The position numbers and the translations under genes were made by a program. 64,000 nt of DNA from Euryarchaeota archaeon UBA439. GTDB lineage: Archaea > Thermoplasmatota > Poseidoniia > Poseidoniales > Thalassarchaeaceae. Of the stretch, positions 46,155-55,213 are shown piece by piece. The stretch covers positions 72,515 to 136,514 of the forward strand of contig DANB01000011.1 of NCBI GenBank assembly GCA_002497245.1, read 5' to 3'. The notes under the pieces were generated by a model. That model was given only the letters and a program-made list of their open reading frames with translations. It was not told the DNA's origin and ran no database searches. Numbering within the stretch: position 1 is the first letter of the stretch; each line of letters begins with the position of its first letter.

Positions 46155-46796
46155 ATGGGAATAGGAGGAGCATACGAGCGTGAGTTGCGTTCAGTACTTG
46201 CAGGTGAAGAAAAAGGAGTTCGTGCGATTACGAGATCTTGTAACGAAATAGAACGAGCACAAGCTATGCAAATTTGCCAACGTCCATTCCTAGTTGTAAG
46301 AGCACCAGGAAGTGGGTCTGAAGGTACTGGTGACCTTCTAGCATTAAGAGGCGATATGTGTTTTCCAATAGAAGTAAAATCTTCAAAGAAGCCAAAATTA
46401 TACCTTTCTGGTAGAACTGTTTTACAATATAAGGCACTAGAAGAAATTGGGATTAGATGTTCAATACAACCATTCTATGCTTACAGATTAAAAGGAGTCA
46501 GAGGAGATAGTTGGAGAATATTTAGAGTTAAGACTGAGGGGCTTACGGGAAAACTAAGATTGCTTTCTAGAACAGTTCCTGAGTTGCCTTTGACTAGAAA
46601 TGGAACTCCTTACTTGGATTGGGACAAAGGACTACCTTTACACAAATTTCTTTCATTAATCTCTAAGTCTGAAAATGCTAACAATATTCAAATAACTGCT
46701 TCAGAAGAAAATATTAGTCTTCCGATGAAAGAATCAATAATGGTTCAATATGAATCTTCTTCTGAGAGGACCGCATCAAGTCTATCGAATTCTTGA
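46155..46796 (+). CDS. hjc: Holliday junction resolvase Hjc
   Basis: Archaeal four-way junction endonuclease of the restriction-endonuclease fold. Active-site residues are visible: Glu8/Glu10 in YERELR, Asp60 in GTGDLLAL, and Glu73-x-Lys75 in IEVKSSKK. The RAPGSGSEG loop before Asp60 is also typical. At 213 residues it is longer than classic Hjc (about 130): about 15 extra residues before the Asp and a C-terminal tail of 60 after the nuclease. The 3' 52 bases overlap a convergent small coiled-coil frame. Confidence 0.82.
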   Translation: MGIGGAYERELRSVLAGEEKGVRAITRSCNEIERAQAMQICQRPFLVVRAPGSGSEGTGDLLALRGDMCFPIEVKSSKKPKLYLSGRTVLQYKALEEIGIRCSIQPFYAYRLKGVRGDSWRIFRVKTEGLTGKLRLLSRTVPELPLTRNGTPYLDWDKGLPLHKFLSLISKSENANNIQITASEENISLPMKESIMVQYESSSERTASSLSNS

Positions 46797-46933
46797 ATCA
46801 GATTTTTAACTTCTTGAGTTAGATTTTCTAATCTAGCTTGATTTAACAAACGTTGGATACTATCTCTTTCTCTTCTGATGATATCAAGCTGACGTTTTTT
46901 ACTCTTAATATCCTCTGAATCATGTTGAGCCAT
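46745..46933 (-). CDS. small coiled-coil protein
   Basis: 62 residues, nearly all charged helix with regular leucines (IIRRERDSIQRLLNQARLENL), acidic C-terminus. It looks like a dimeric coiled coil. It overlaps the Hjc 3' end by 52 bases on the opposite strand, which lowers confidence, but it fills the 240-base space before the M50 protease and begins at ATG. Function unknown. Confidence 0.45.
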   Translation of the reverse strand: MAQHDSEDIKSKKRQLDIIRRERDSIQRLLNQARLENLTQEVKNLIQEFDRLDAVLSEEDSY

Positions 46934-47038
46934 GCAATCCGGAGAGGCTTATCTTTGAAGTCATTTTTGCAATAAAGAACACAAGTTGAAGAATAGGAGC
47001 GAGGGCCATGTGTTATGCAAGATGAGGAGGGGTCGGTC

Positions 47039-48556
47039 ATGAATCATCTTTTACCTATGATTTCAATCTACTTTTTTTACCTTCTAGGGCTACCAATATG
47101 GGGCGCTATAGTTATGATAATTTGGTACTCAATATTGATTATTCTAGAAAATAATGGAACTCTAGATAATTGGGATGCAACAAGAGTATTAGGTTTCATT
47201 TTAATGATTAGAACGAAAAAAGGAAAAGATTTACTTGAAAGAATTTCAAAATATAGGAAATTTTGGAGAGGTTTTGGAGAGTTTTCCATATGGTTATGTT
47301 TTATCGTAATGTTTGGAGTTATTCTTCTCCTAATCTTAGCAGCTGTAGCAAGCGCCTTTTCTCCTCCAGAAGAGGCGATTCCTGCCAAAGATCTTTTGTT
47401 AATACCTGGTGTGACAAGTTTTGTTCCATTCTGGTGGCCTGTAATTGCACTAATTATGGCTGTAATTATTCACGAATATGGGCATGCAATACAAGCAAGA
47501 GTTCATGGAATGAGGGCTAAAAGTTTTGGATTATTACTACTAGGACCTTTGCCAATGGGGGCATTTTTTGAACCGGAGATTCAAGAAATGACTAGGGCCC
47601 CTAGAAGAGAAAGGTTACGAATATATGCCGCTGCACCGTCGATAAATATTGTTTCAACATACATTGTAATACTCTTACTATCATGCACAGCCTCGGGATT
47701 TGTAGCTTCCGAACCCGGACTACATGCAAAGGGAATTATCGTAGATAGCGGTGCAGAGGAAGCAGGATTAGAACCGTATGAAATAATTACTCACCTTGAT
47801 GGAGTACATGTTCCAGATTATGATTCATTCACAGAAATTATGGATTCTAAATCGGCAGGAGATGAAATGAATTTATCTGTGATGTCTAGAAAAAATGATT
47901 TGGGGAATAGAGAAACAAGAGAAATTACTGTAACACTAACCGATCAACTTGATTACTATGTTTCACAAGGGATTCCTACTTGGTTTGAAGAGGATTGTGA
48001 TAGTCAAGAACAATGTATGGATGATTATATTGATTTCTTAAATGATAATGGTATAGAGCAAGGGAATGCTTTTCTTGGAGTGAGTGGGATATCCTCTGGA
48101 ACCAGTGCAGTTGATGGATATAAATTGTCATCTACTGAAGATCTAAATCCTATTTTCAGAACTGTAATTTTCATATTCAAGCCATTAGAATTATTGGGTG
48201 AACCGATAAGATTAGAGGGGCATTCTATGCCACTAGAAGAGAGAGATTTAATTGAAGCCGGGGACGGATTTATTGCTTCATTAATAGGTACGAGTGGAAT
48301 GTTAGCTATTTTTGATTTCTTATTCTGGTTTGCATGGATAAATTTCATACTTGGTTTTGCTAACTTAATACCCATGGTGCCCTTTGATGGAGGACAAATT
48401 ACTAGAGATTCAACTCACTCAGTAATAAAATTCTTTGGGAGAAATATGAATCCTCTAAGAGTTGAAAATATAGCCAATCGAGTAAGCGGTTTTAGTAGTA
48501 TAATTATACTTTTAATTGTATTATTCCCAATACTATTGGCTAATATGTTGAACTGA
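47039..48556 (+). CDS. M50 site-2-protease-like metalloprotease with PDZ domain
   Basis: 505-residue intramembrane zinc protease. Early membrane segments, zinc motif HEYGH (about residues 146-150), a PDZ domain (GIIVDSGAEEAGLEPYEIITHLDG), then NLIPMVPFDGGQ with the third zinc-ligand aspartate and a final membrane helix. It cleaves membrane-bound substrates such as anti-regulators. A ~90-residue cysteine-bearing insert (EEDCDSQEQC) sits between the PDZ and the last catalytic segment. The ATG at 47039 has GAGGAGGGG at good distance and is preferred over 47015. Confidence 0.9.
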   Translation: MNHLLPMISIYFFYLLGLPIWGAIVMIIWYSILIILENNGTLDNWDATRVLGFILMIRTKKGKDLLERISKYRKFWRGFGEFSIWLCFIVMFGVILLLILAAVASAFSPPEEAIPAKDLLLIPGVTSFVPFWWPVIALIMAVIIHEYGHAIQARVHGMRAKSFGLLLLGPLPMGAFFEPEIQEMTRAPRRERLRIYAAAPSINIVSTYIVILLLSCTASGFVASEPGLHAKGIIVDSGAEEAGLEPYEIITHLDGVHVPDYDSFTEIMDSKSAGDEMNLSVMSRKNDLGNRETREITVTLTDQLDYYVSQGIPTWFEEDCDSQEQCMDDYIDFLNDNGIEQGNAFLGVSGISSGTSAVDGYKLSSTEDLNPIFRTVIFIFKPLELLGEPIRLEGHSMPLEERDLIEAGDGFIASLIGTSGMLAIFDFLFWFAWINFILGFANLIPMVPFDGGQITRDSTHSVIKFFGRNMNPLRVENIANRVSGFSSIIILLIVLFPILLANMLN

Positions 48557-48562
48557 AGCACC

Positions 48563-49447
48563 CTATTCTTCTTCTTCACTTTCTCTAAATATTAACATAT
48601 CATAAACCATAGGAATTATGACCACTGCTGCAATCAACGTAAACAGATAATTCCAAGTTTGTGGAGATACAAAATCAGAAGTTCCTGAAAAGAAAAGTTT
48701 GATCGCTCCAACCCATGGAATCTCAGATGATGCAACACCCACTACCCAAACATCTCTTACAGCAGTTACAGGATTACCATATTCATCCTTTAAGCCACGG
48801 CTCTGAATATAGGATTCATCGGCTGTAGAACTTGTTGCTCTTAATTGATCAATTGTACATCCATTAGTTATTCTATTATCACCTGTTGTCAGATATCCTT
48901 CATGCTCAGGAACCCACTTATCGATTGTTAAATTTCCATGAGGTGCACAAGAATAATCTAATGTTAAAGAAATATTATTTACATTGACTAAATCAGTTCC
49001 TGGGACATCCCATGTTAAAATACATATTTCTTCTAAATGATCAAATACGCCCTCTGAACATAAACCATCAATTGGATCTTCAGTTAAATTTGCTTCTGCT
49101 TTGAGTAATGCTCTATGAATGACTGGAGTATCAGAACCTCCATTTTTTTCATAAATAATTACGTCTCCATACATACCATGCATTTCATACCCAAAATTCT
49201 CGTTTTCCTGATTAGAAGCTTCTACATATGTGACTATGTCAACTCTATCAGGATTCATAATCAATACCAAATCACCAGGGTCAATTGCTCCTAAAGATCC
49301 ATCCTCACTATGTTTCATTGAACCGGATTCAACAACAACCATTGGAGGAAACATGCCGGTAGCTAACCACATTGATCCAAGTAATAAGAAAACCAGGCCT
49401 ATGGCAAGAAATGCCTCTCTAAGATAGAGGTTGAAATCATTTTTCAT
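48563..49447 (-). CDS. signal peptidase I, archaeal/ER type (S26B)
   Basis: 294 residues. An N-terminal membrane anchor is followed by VVESGSMKH with the nucleophile Ser43. The general base is the histidine in TPVIHRAL (His111), as in archaeal and endoplasmic-reticulum enzymes, where bacteria use lysine. The GDN motif (LTTGDNRITNG) lies near 200, and a second membrane helix near the C-terminus. It removes signal peptides from the secreted proteins that are frequent in this window. Longer than typical because of a Cys-containing insert. AAGGAGAT precedes the ATG. It is the second gene after a membrane protein with one base between. Confidence 0.92.
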   Translation of the reverse strand: MKNDFNLYLREAFLAIGLVFLLLGSMWLATGMFPPMVVVESGSMKHSEDGSLGAIDPGDLVLIMNPDRVDIVTYVEASNQENENFGYEMHGMYGDVIIYEKNGGSDTPVIHRALLKAEANLTEDPIDGLCSEGVFDHLEEICILTWDVPGTDLVNVNNISLTLDYSCAPHGNLTIDKWVPEHEGYLTTGDNRITNGCTIDQLRATSSTADESYIQSRGLKDEYGNPVTAVRDVWVVGVASSEIPWVGAIKLFFSGTSDFVSPQTWNYLFTLIAAVVIIPMVYDMLIFRESEEEE

Positions 49448-49448
49448 A

Positions 49449-50231
49449 CTAAATCTCCTTGTAGTTATACGGCCTAGTTAGATATAATATAAAAGATAAG
49501 AAAAGAATCAAAATAATACTAACCGGATCTATGTGAGGAGCAAGATGATGGAAAGATGATAATCCGCTAATCCGCTCTGTGAGATCGATTGTATACTCTC
49601 TAGAACCACCCATAGAGGCAATACCAAAAATAGTATTCCAAAATAACATAATTAAACTAAATGAAGTTATTAAAATTAACATTCTATGGAAAAATAACTC
49701 TCGAATTAGATCTAAGCCCGGAAGTTTATGTGAGAGAACCGAGTCTGAATTATTCCACCAATTTTCTTCAACATTGAAATCGCTATGAGAGTTAATTATT
49801 GGAGAATTAGTCAGATTCTTTCCTACTGGTATTTCATGCAATTCAAGTAATCCTCGCATCATACCCATGTACTTTTCTCCAAGCATAATTGCTGCTTCTT
49901 CACCTTCTTTCCGACGTCTTAATACTTCAGCACGTGAATCCAACAAAAGAATATCATCGAGAACCTGTTTCTTCTCAAGATAGTAGAAGAACTCAGGACC
50001 GACATAGAATGTACCAATGGCTCCAATTAACATACCTATCCAACTTAGAGCTACGATATTTTCTTTGGAGGGATCAGTCGGTCCAGAAAGTCCGAAAAGG
50101 AAAATTATGCCCCAAACCAATAGGGCCACGGACAAAATTGAAACATTTGTGACAATTTGGAAATGTCGGCCCCTCTGACTTTCCCATAATCGGCCAAAAA
50201 AACTCAAGTTTCTTTCATCTCGACGAGCCAT
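49449..50231 (-). CDS. membrane protein upstream of signal peptidase
   Basis: Unrecognised 260-residue protein with an N-terminal basic stretch, two membrane helices (about 30-48, 62-80), a cytoplasmic charged helix (RAEVLRRRKEGEEAAIMLGEKYMGMM), and two more helices near 185-205 and 235-255. No catalytic motif. One base separates it from the signal peptidase gene, so it is co-transcribed and may act with the secretion machinery. Confidence 0.72.
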   Translation of the reverse strand: MARRDERNLSFFGRLWESQRGRHFQIVTNVSILSVALLVWGIIFLFGLSGPTDPSKENIVALSWIGMLIGAIGTFYVGPEFFYYLEKKQVLDDILLLDSRAEVLRRRKEGEEAAIMLGEKYMGMMRGLLELHEIPVGKNLTNSPIINSHSDFNVEENWWNNSDSVLSHKLPGLDLIRELFFHRMLILITSFSLIMLFWNTIFGIASMGGSREYTIDLTERISGLSSFHHLAPHIDPVSIILILFLSFILYLTRPYNYKEI

Positions 50232-50341
50232 TATATCAATCGTGGGTAAGGCTTCGTGGCTTAGTGTCTTACGCTAACAAGTTCACATCAAAAGCGCAAT
50301 CATACCAATTAATTGATGTGCTATGCCATCAATGGAACACT

Positions 50342-51526
50342 ATGGGAAAGCGTTGGATAGTGATTCTGATTATTGTTGGCTTGGTCCTTTCAGGTTGCAT
50401 AGGAGATGAGTTTCTAGACATGGATAATGATGGTATAGAGGATAGTGAAGATTTAGATAGAGATGGAGACGGTTGGGAAAATCTAATTGAAATTGATTGT
50501 AATAGTAATCCAGATAATTCAGAAGAAATGCCTAATGATCTAGACGGCGATACAATCTGCGACACTTTGGATGAAGATATAGATGGAGATGACTTGCCGA
50601 ATGACTGGGAATCAGAAAGAGGTCTTGACCCACTAGATCAGAATGACACTATTATTTGCCATGGATTGTCAAAATACTGTTTAAGAAACTATGATAATTT
50701 TACATTTCCTGAGACGCACAATGCTTTTGCTACATCAGAAGATGGTGTAATTCTTGGGACTAATCACTATACTGGACTTCAAGCTCAATGGGATGGAGGA
50801 ATTAGAGCATTTATGGTGGATGCACATCATCTAAGTGATGATGAAACTGAGGCAGAAGATGTAAGATTCTGTCATGGTTCTCCTGGTCAGTTCCCACACC
50901 CATGTGCGTATTCTGAAGTAGATGCATTTGAGTGGTTATCTCTTCTAAATTCACAAATGAATTTAACTGATGAGAATTGTTCATTTGTATGTGGAGAGGT
51001 TGTATCAATACTAGTTGAAAACTATGTTCCTGCAGATCATCTAGAGTTTTTATTTAATCAAACTGGGATTTTAGAAAGAGTATTTATTCATCAATTAGGA
51101 GAACCTTGGCCTTCAATAGGAGACATGATTCTACAAAAAAAGGATGTGGTTATATATGTTCAGAATGATTACAATGAAAGTTATCCGTATTTCCATCCCG
51201 CATGGAAGCACAGTTGGGATACTCCATATGGTCAACAAGATAAAGAAGAAATGACATGCGAATTGGGGAGAGGGGATTCAAGTCAACCTGTTTGGCATCT
51301 AAGCCATTGGTTGAGTAGTATATTTGGTACAGCAGATCCTTACAAGGCTCATGAGATAAATGAGTATGATTTTTTACTAAATCGTACTATAGAATGTTGG
51401 GAAATTATGGATAGAAGACCTACATTTGTAGCCGTTGATTATTGGGAAGATGGTGAAATAACAAATGTAACAATCACATTAAACAAGATGGAAAATTGGG
51501 ATGATGAAATACCTCCACATCCATAA
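50342..51526 (+). CDS. PLC-like phosphodiesterase lipoprotein with Ca-binding repeats
   Basis: 394 residues from the ATG at 50342. A lipobox LVLSGC marks an archaeal lipoprotein anchored at Cys near residue 19. The next 70 residues are DxDxDG-rich thrombospondin-type-3 repeats. The rest resembles the PI-PLC X TIM-barrel: ETHNAFATSEDG, NHYTGLQAQWDGGIRAFMVDAHH and VRFCHG correspond to the catalytic THN..Y, GIR.. and H-bearing segments of bacterial PLCs. Several paired cysteines. It could act on phospholipids or glycerophosphodiesters outside the cell. This is uncommon in archaea. Confidence 0.75.
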   Translation: MGKRWIVILIIVGLVLSGCIGDEFLDMDNDGIEDSEDLDRDGDGWENLIEIDCNSNPDNSEEMPNDLDGDTICDTLDEDIDGDDLPNDWESERGLDPLDQNDTIICHGLSKYCLRNYDNFTFPETHNAFATSEDGVILGTNHYTGLQAQWDGGIRAFMVDAHHLSDDETEAEDVRFCHGSPGQFPHPCAYSEVDAFEWLSLLNSQMNLTDENCSFVCGEVVSILVENYVPADHLEFLFNQTGILERVFIHQLGEPWPSIGDMILQKKDVVIYVQNDYNESYPYFHPAWKHSWDTPYGQQDKEEMTCELGRGDSSQPVWHLSHWLSSIFGTADPYKAHEINEYDFLLNRTIECWEIMDRRPTFVAVDYWEDGEITNVTITLNKMENWDDEIPPHP

Positions 51527-51585
51527 ATTGTATAATTAAAGTTGATTTCTAATTCGTTGGGTTTTCTAGATAGAACGTTGTCGAT

Positions 51586-54576
51586 ATGGGTATGGAAGGG
51601 GCAGCAATAGAAATTCTGCACCCGAAAGTTAGAGAATTAATATCCAAGTTGGGTTGGAATCTGACACCTATTCAAGAAGAAGCAATTATTGATTTATGTG
51701 CAGGAAAAAATAGGCTATTAGTTGCGCCAACAGGAAGTGGCAAAACCGAAGCCGCAATATTGCCAGTAATTTCAAGAGCGATTAATGAAAATTGGGAAGG
51801 TTTGTCAATTCTATATGTTACTCCACTAAGGGCATTAAACAGAGATATTGATAGAAGACTGTCCACAATGTTGGAACCTCTTGGATTAACTGTTGGTTTA
51901 AGACACGGAGATACTACTCAAAAAGAAAGAACAAGGCAATCAAAAAATCCTCCAAATTTATTAGTTACTACACCAGAAACTACACAAATAATGATGCTCG
52001 GAAGTAGATTAAGAAAACATCTTTCAGGTGTTAAAGTCATAATTCTAGATGAAATACATGATTTGGCTGGAAGTGAAAGAGGTTCGCAGTTAATGGTTGG
52101 ACTCGAACGTATCGCAGATATTAATCCCAATGACATACAACGGATAGGCCTTTCAGCAACTGTTGGAAATCCCCATGAGGTTGCTAATTACATGTCTAAT
52201 AATGCGCAACCTATACTAGGCCCTTCTCCAAGATTTACAGATGTTTTAGTGCATAAAGAAATCCCTTCTCCTGAAGACCAGATTATATCAGTAAAATGGT
52301 CAGTATCTCCCAATTCCGTTGCTGCTTTTAGAAGACTGGCTAACTCATTAAGAGATGATTATCCATCTCTAGTATTTGTTAATTCAAGATCTGCTGCTGA
52401 AACTGTATCTCAAAGATTAACATCGATAGCACCAGAAATTAAAATTGGAGTGCATCATGGAAGTCTTGCTTCTGAAACTAGGAAAGAAATGGAAGACAAA
52501 TTAAGGAGTGGGGATTTACACGGAATTATTTGTACTAGTAGTTTAGAGTTAGGGATTGATATTGGATCAATTAAGAAAGTTCATCAATTACAATCTCCAA
52601 GAGCGGTAGATAGATTATTGCAAAGAATGGGGAGAGCAGAGCATCATCTAGGAGGCACCGGCAGAGGAGAAATTCTAGCATGGGAATTAGATGAGATTTC
52701 TGAATGTGCAGTAATATCAAGAAGAGCGATAGCCTCGGAGCTTGAAGGAGTTGAGTGGCAAACAGATCCTGGAATTGTAGCCGCTAATCAGTTTATTCAA
52801 TTAGGTATTGAGAGAGGATTAGTTCCACTTCAGAAAGCTAATGAGATAATAGAAAATTGCTCAATATTCAGAGAATGGAATTATGAAAAAAGTATCAATA
52901 TACTGAGAGTTCTAAACGACCGTTGGTTAATCAGACTTATTGAAACACCTGAAGATTCAGATGTAACAAAATGGCCAGCGAGACTTTGGGAAGAGTTAGC
53001 GAAGAAAAGCAATCAGAATATCCCTGAGAAAAGGCCTCCTTGGGACGAGGAGCAAAAAGAATCGGATAAAATAAAATGGAGAAAAGCAATGGTAAAAGAA
53101 CTACCCCCGAGTTTGGAAAAAGGTTGGTTCTCTCCATCGGGAAAAGCATCTAAATCTAGAACAGACCACATCTCTATGATTCCTGATGAAATTTCTTATA
53201 GAGTCAGAGATGCAGTAAGTAGGTCCATTCTCGGTTCTGTAGATGAGGCGTTTGTTTTATCTCTTAACAATGATGCTAGTGATGATTCACTCGGAAGAGC
53301 AAGAAGATTTGTTATGGCAGGAAGGACTTGGCAAATTGTTGATGCGGATCCAGAACAAGAAGAGCTTCTAGTTGCTCCAATAAAAGAAACTGGAGAAGCA
53401 CCGGTATGGTCTGGAGAATTACCTCCTGTACCAAAAGAAGTAGCTAGAGAAGTTGGGAGACTAAGAAGGTCTGTTGGAATAACTATTGGGGCAATTGAAA
53501 ATGATAATTCTGTAATTCCTTTTGAAGAATATCCGCTATCACCTAGTGCAAGAGATGTATTAATTAGTACAGTTGCAGAACATATTGAGGCTACTGGGGT
53601 CTTACCTGATGAAAAAACCATAACAATAGAAGAAAGGAAAAACACAATTATTCTAAACACATGTGCTGGATCTAAAATTAATGAAACATTAGCATATCTA
53701 ATTCAAGCATTTGGTTCACTAAAAGAAGGGAAAATGGGTAGGACCTTAATCGACCCTTATCGAATATCTATTCAAATTCCAGGTACAAGTTCTGCAGATA
53801 TTATTGGATGGTTGCAAGAAACTCCTCCAGCAGCAATACCTTCTCTAATGCGAATGACGATACCAAATGGAAGAGCTGTAAGATGGAGAGTGGTACAAGT
53901 CGCAAGAAGAATGGGGGTTTTGCAAAAAGGAGTTGACCCTCGTAAAGTAAATCTTCAGGGCCTAATGAGGAGATGGAAAGGAACACCAGTAATAGAAGAG
54001 GCTCTAAGTAAGTTATTCCATGAAAGAATGGATATAGAAGCAACTGTCGACTTTTTAACTGAAATTCAAAATGGAGATATAAGATTATTAGAAACTCCTC
54101 CGGGGCCGCTAGGACAATCAAAAAAGAGTGAAAAAGACTTGTTACTTCCTTCTTGGTCAGATAAAGAACTTAGAGATCATTTAGAAGTTAGATTAGTAAA
54201 CGAAAGAGCTGTATTGATTTGTCTGAATTGTAAGAATAGAACAAGAAAGAGAGTCGCAAGATTTACTGAAAGAGTTGAACCATGCTCTAATTGTTCAGGG
54301 ACTATGCAAGCATGTTCGCCAGAAAGAATGGAGGATATGTTATCTGGTTGGGTTGAAAGTAAAGACCCGAAGATTTCTGATAAAATGACTAAGAATGCAG
54401 AGTTAATACGTACTCATGGCAAAGATGCAATAATTTGTATGATGGGGAGAGGAATTGCGGAAGAAACTGCCACAAAAATTCTCAGAGGTCATGTTCCTGG
54501 AGAAAAGGTAAGGTTGCTACGTTCTATACATAATGCTGAATTAAAATATGCTTCAACTCGTAGATATTGGAGTTGA
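51586..54576 (+). CDS. lhr: Lhr-type superfamily 2 helicase
   Basis: 996 residues. RecA1 has motif I APTGSGKT (47-54), motif Ib TPLRALNRD, motif II DEIHD and SAT (LSATVG). RecA2 has FVNSRSAAE, SSLELGIDIG and QRMGRAEHHLGG, followed by the winged-helix and Lhr-core region. The C-terminal portion ends with a four-cysteine zinc ribbon (CLNCKNR...CSNCSG) and a helical tail. Lhr proteins unwind DNA or DNA-RNA hybrids in repair; the zinc ribbon points to the archaeal Lhr2-type group. It is followed 42 bases later by a P-loop kinase gene. Confidence 0.9.
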   Translation: MGMEGAAIEILHPKVRELISKLGWNLTPIQEEAIIDLCAGKNRLLVAPTGSGKTEAAILPVISRAINENWEGLSILYVTPLRALNRDIDRRLSTMLEPLGLTVGLRHGDTTQKERTRQSKNPPNLLVTTPETTQIMMLGSRLRKHLSGVKVIILDEIHDLAGSERGSQLMVGLERIADINPNDIQRIGLSATVGNPHEVANYMSNNAQPILGPSPRFTDVLVHKEIPSPEDQIISVKWSVSPNSVAAFRRLANSLRDDYPSLVFVNSRSAAETVSQRLTSIAPEIKIGVHHGSLASETRKEMEDKLRSGDLHGIICTSSLELGIDIGSIKKVHQLQSPRAVDRLLQRMGRAEHHLGGTGRGEILAWELDEISECAVISRRAIASELEGVEWQTDPGIVAANQFIQLGIERGLVPLQKANEIIENCSIFREWNYEKSINILRVLNDRWLIRLIETPEDSDVTKWPARLWEELAKKSNQNIPEKRPPWDEEQKESDKIKWRKAMVKELPPSLEKGWFSPSGKASKSRTDHISMIPDEISYRVRDAVSRSILGSVDEAFVLSLNNDASDDSLGRARRFVMAGRTWQIVDADPEQEELLVAPIKETGEAPVWSGELPPVPKEVAREVGRLRRSVGITIGAIENDNSVIPFEEYPLSPSARDVLISTVAEHIEATGVLPDEKTITIEERKNTIILNTCAGSKINETLAYLIQAFGSLKEGKMGRTLIDPYRISIQIPGTSSADIIGWLQETPPAAIPSLMRMTIPNGRAVRWRVVQVARRMGVLQKGVDPRKVNLQGLMRRWKGTPVIEEALSKLFHERMDIEATVDFLTEIQNGDIRLLETPPGPLGQSKKSEKDLLLPSWSDKELRDHLEVRLVNERAVLICLNCKNRTRKRVARFTERVEPCSNCSGTMQACSPERMEDMLSGWVESKDPKISDKMTKNAELIRTHGKDAIICMMGRGIAEETATKILRGHVPGEKVRLLRSIHNAELKYASTRRYWS

Positions 54577-54618
54577 GAAAAGGCAATCACTATTTCCATC
54601 CTTTCACAGCGTACTGAC

Positions 54619-55161
54619 ATGCTCATTGGTTTGACTGGGAGAAATGCGTCCGGAAAATCGACGGTTGTCAACTGGTTTTCGGAAAAAGGATTGGAAACTT
54701 CTTCTTGTTCTGATTCAATTAGGGCATGGCTTGCAGAACAAAATATTGAGCCTACAAGAGACGCTTTGATTGAAGGAGGGAGAGAACTTAGAAGAAAGGG
54801 TGGCGCTGGAATATTAGCAGAAATGTTGCTAGATATTCTAGATGGAAAGGATGCTGTTGTTGATTCAATTAGGACTCCAGGAGAAGTTGAGGCTTTGAGG
54901 AAAAGAGATGATTTTATCTTAATAGAAATTAGAGCAAATACAGAAACAAGATGGGAGAGACTGCAAAGTCGGGCAAGAGCTGGTGATCCCTTAGACAAAG
55001 AGACTTTTATGGAGCAAGAAAAGGCAGAGGCTGTAGCTAAAGATGAGGCAGGGCAGGCTCTAAATGCAACTGCAGAATTAGCAGATATAGTAATTCTAAA
55101 TGATGGTACGGAAGAGGAATTAATTGGTGACTTGGAAGAATTCTTTCAGAAAATTGAATAA
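54619..55161 (+). CDS. P-loop kinase, UPF0200 / dephospho-CoA-kinase-like
   Basis: 180 residues with Walker A GRNASGKST (8-16), an SDSIRAWL lid-preceding segment, DSIRTPGEVEAL (Walker B-like region) and RWERLQSRARAGDP. This layout matches the archaeal UPF0200 group of small nucleotide/CoA kinase relatives. The substrate is unknown. Archaea mostly use an unrelated dephospho-CoA kinase, so that name should not be transferred. Start is the ATG at 54619, and it may be in the same transcript as lhr. Confidence 0.8.
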   Translation: MLIGLTGRNASGKSTVVNWFSEKGLETSSCSDSIRAWLAEQNIEPTRDALIEGGRELRRKGGAGILAEMLLDILDGKDAVVDSIRTPGEVEALRKRDDFILIEIRANTETRWERLQSRARAGDPLDKETFMEQEKAEAVAKDEAGQALNATAELADIVILNDGTEEELIGDLEEFFQKIE

Positions 55162-55213
55162 GTAATTTTAATGACGGAAAATAGTTTATGAGTTGAATGG
55201 CATAGGCTTTGAT

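Noticed and set aside
54619..55161. Naming the P-loop kinase dephospho-CoA kinase CoaE
   Set aside because: Walker A fits, but the rest is closer to the UPF0200 group, and archaea generally use an unrelated enzyme for that step.
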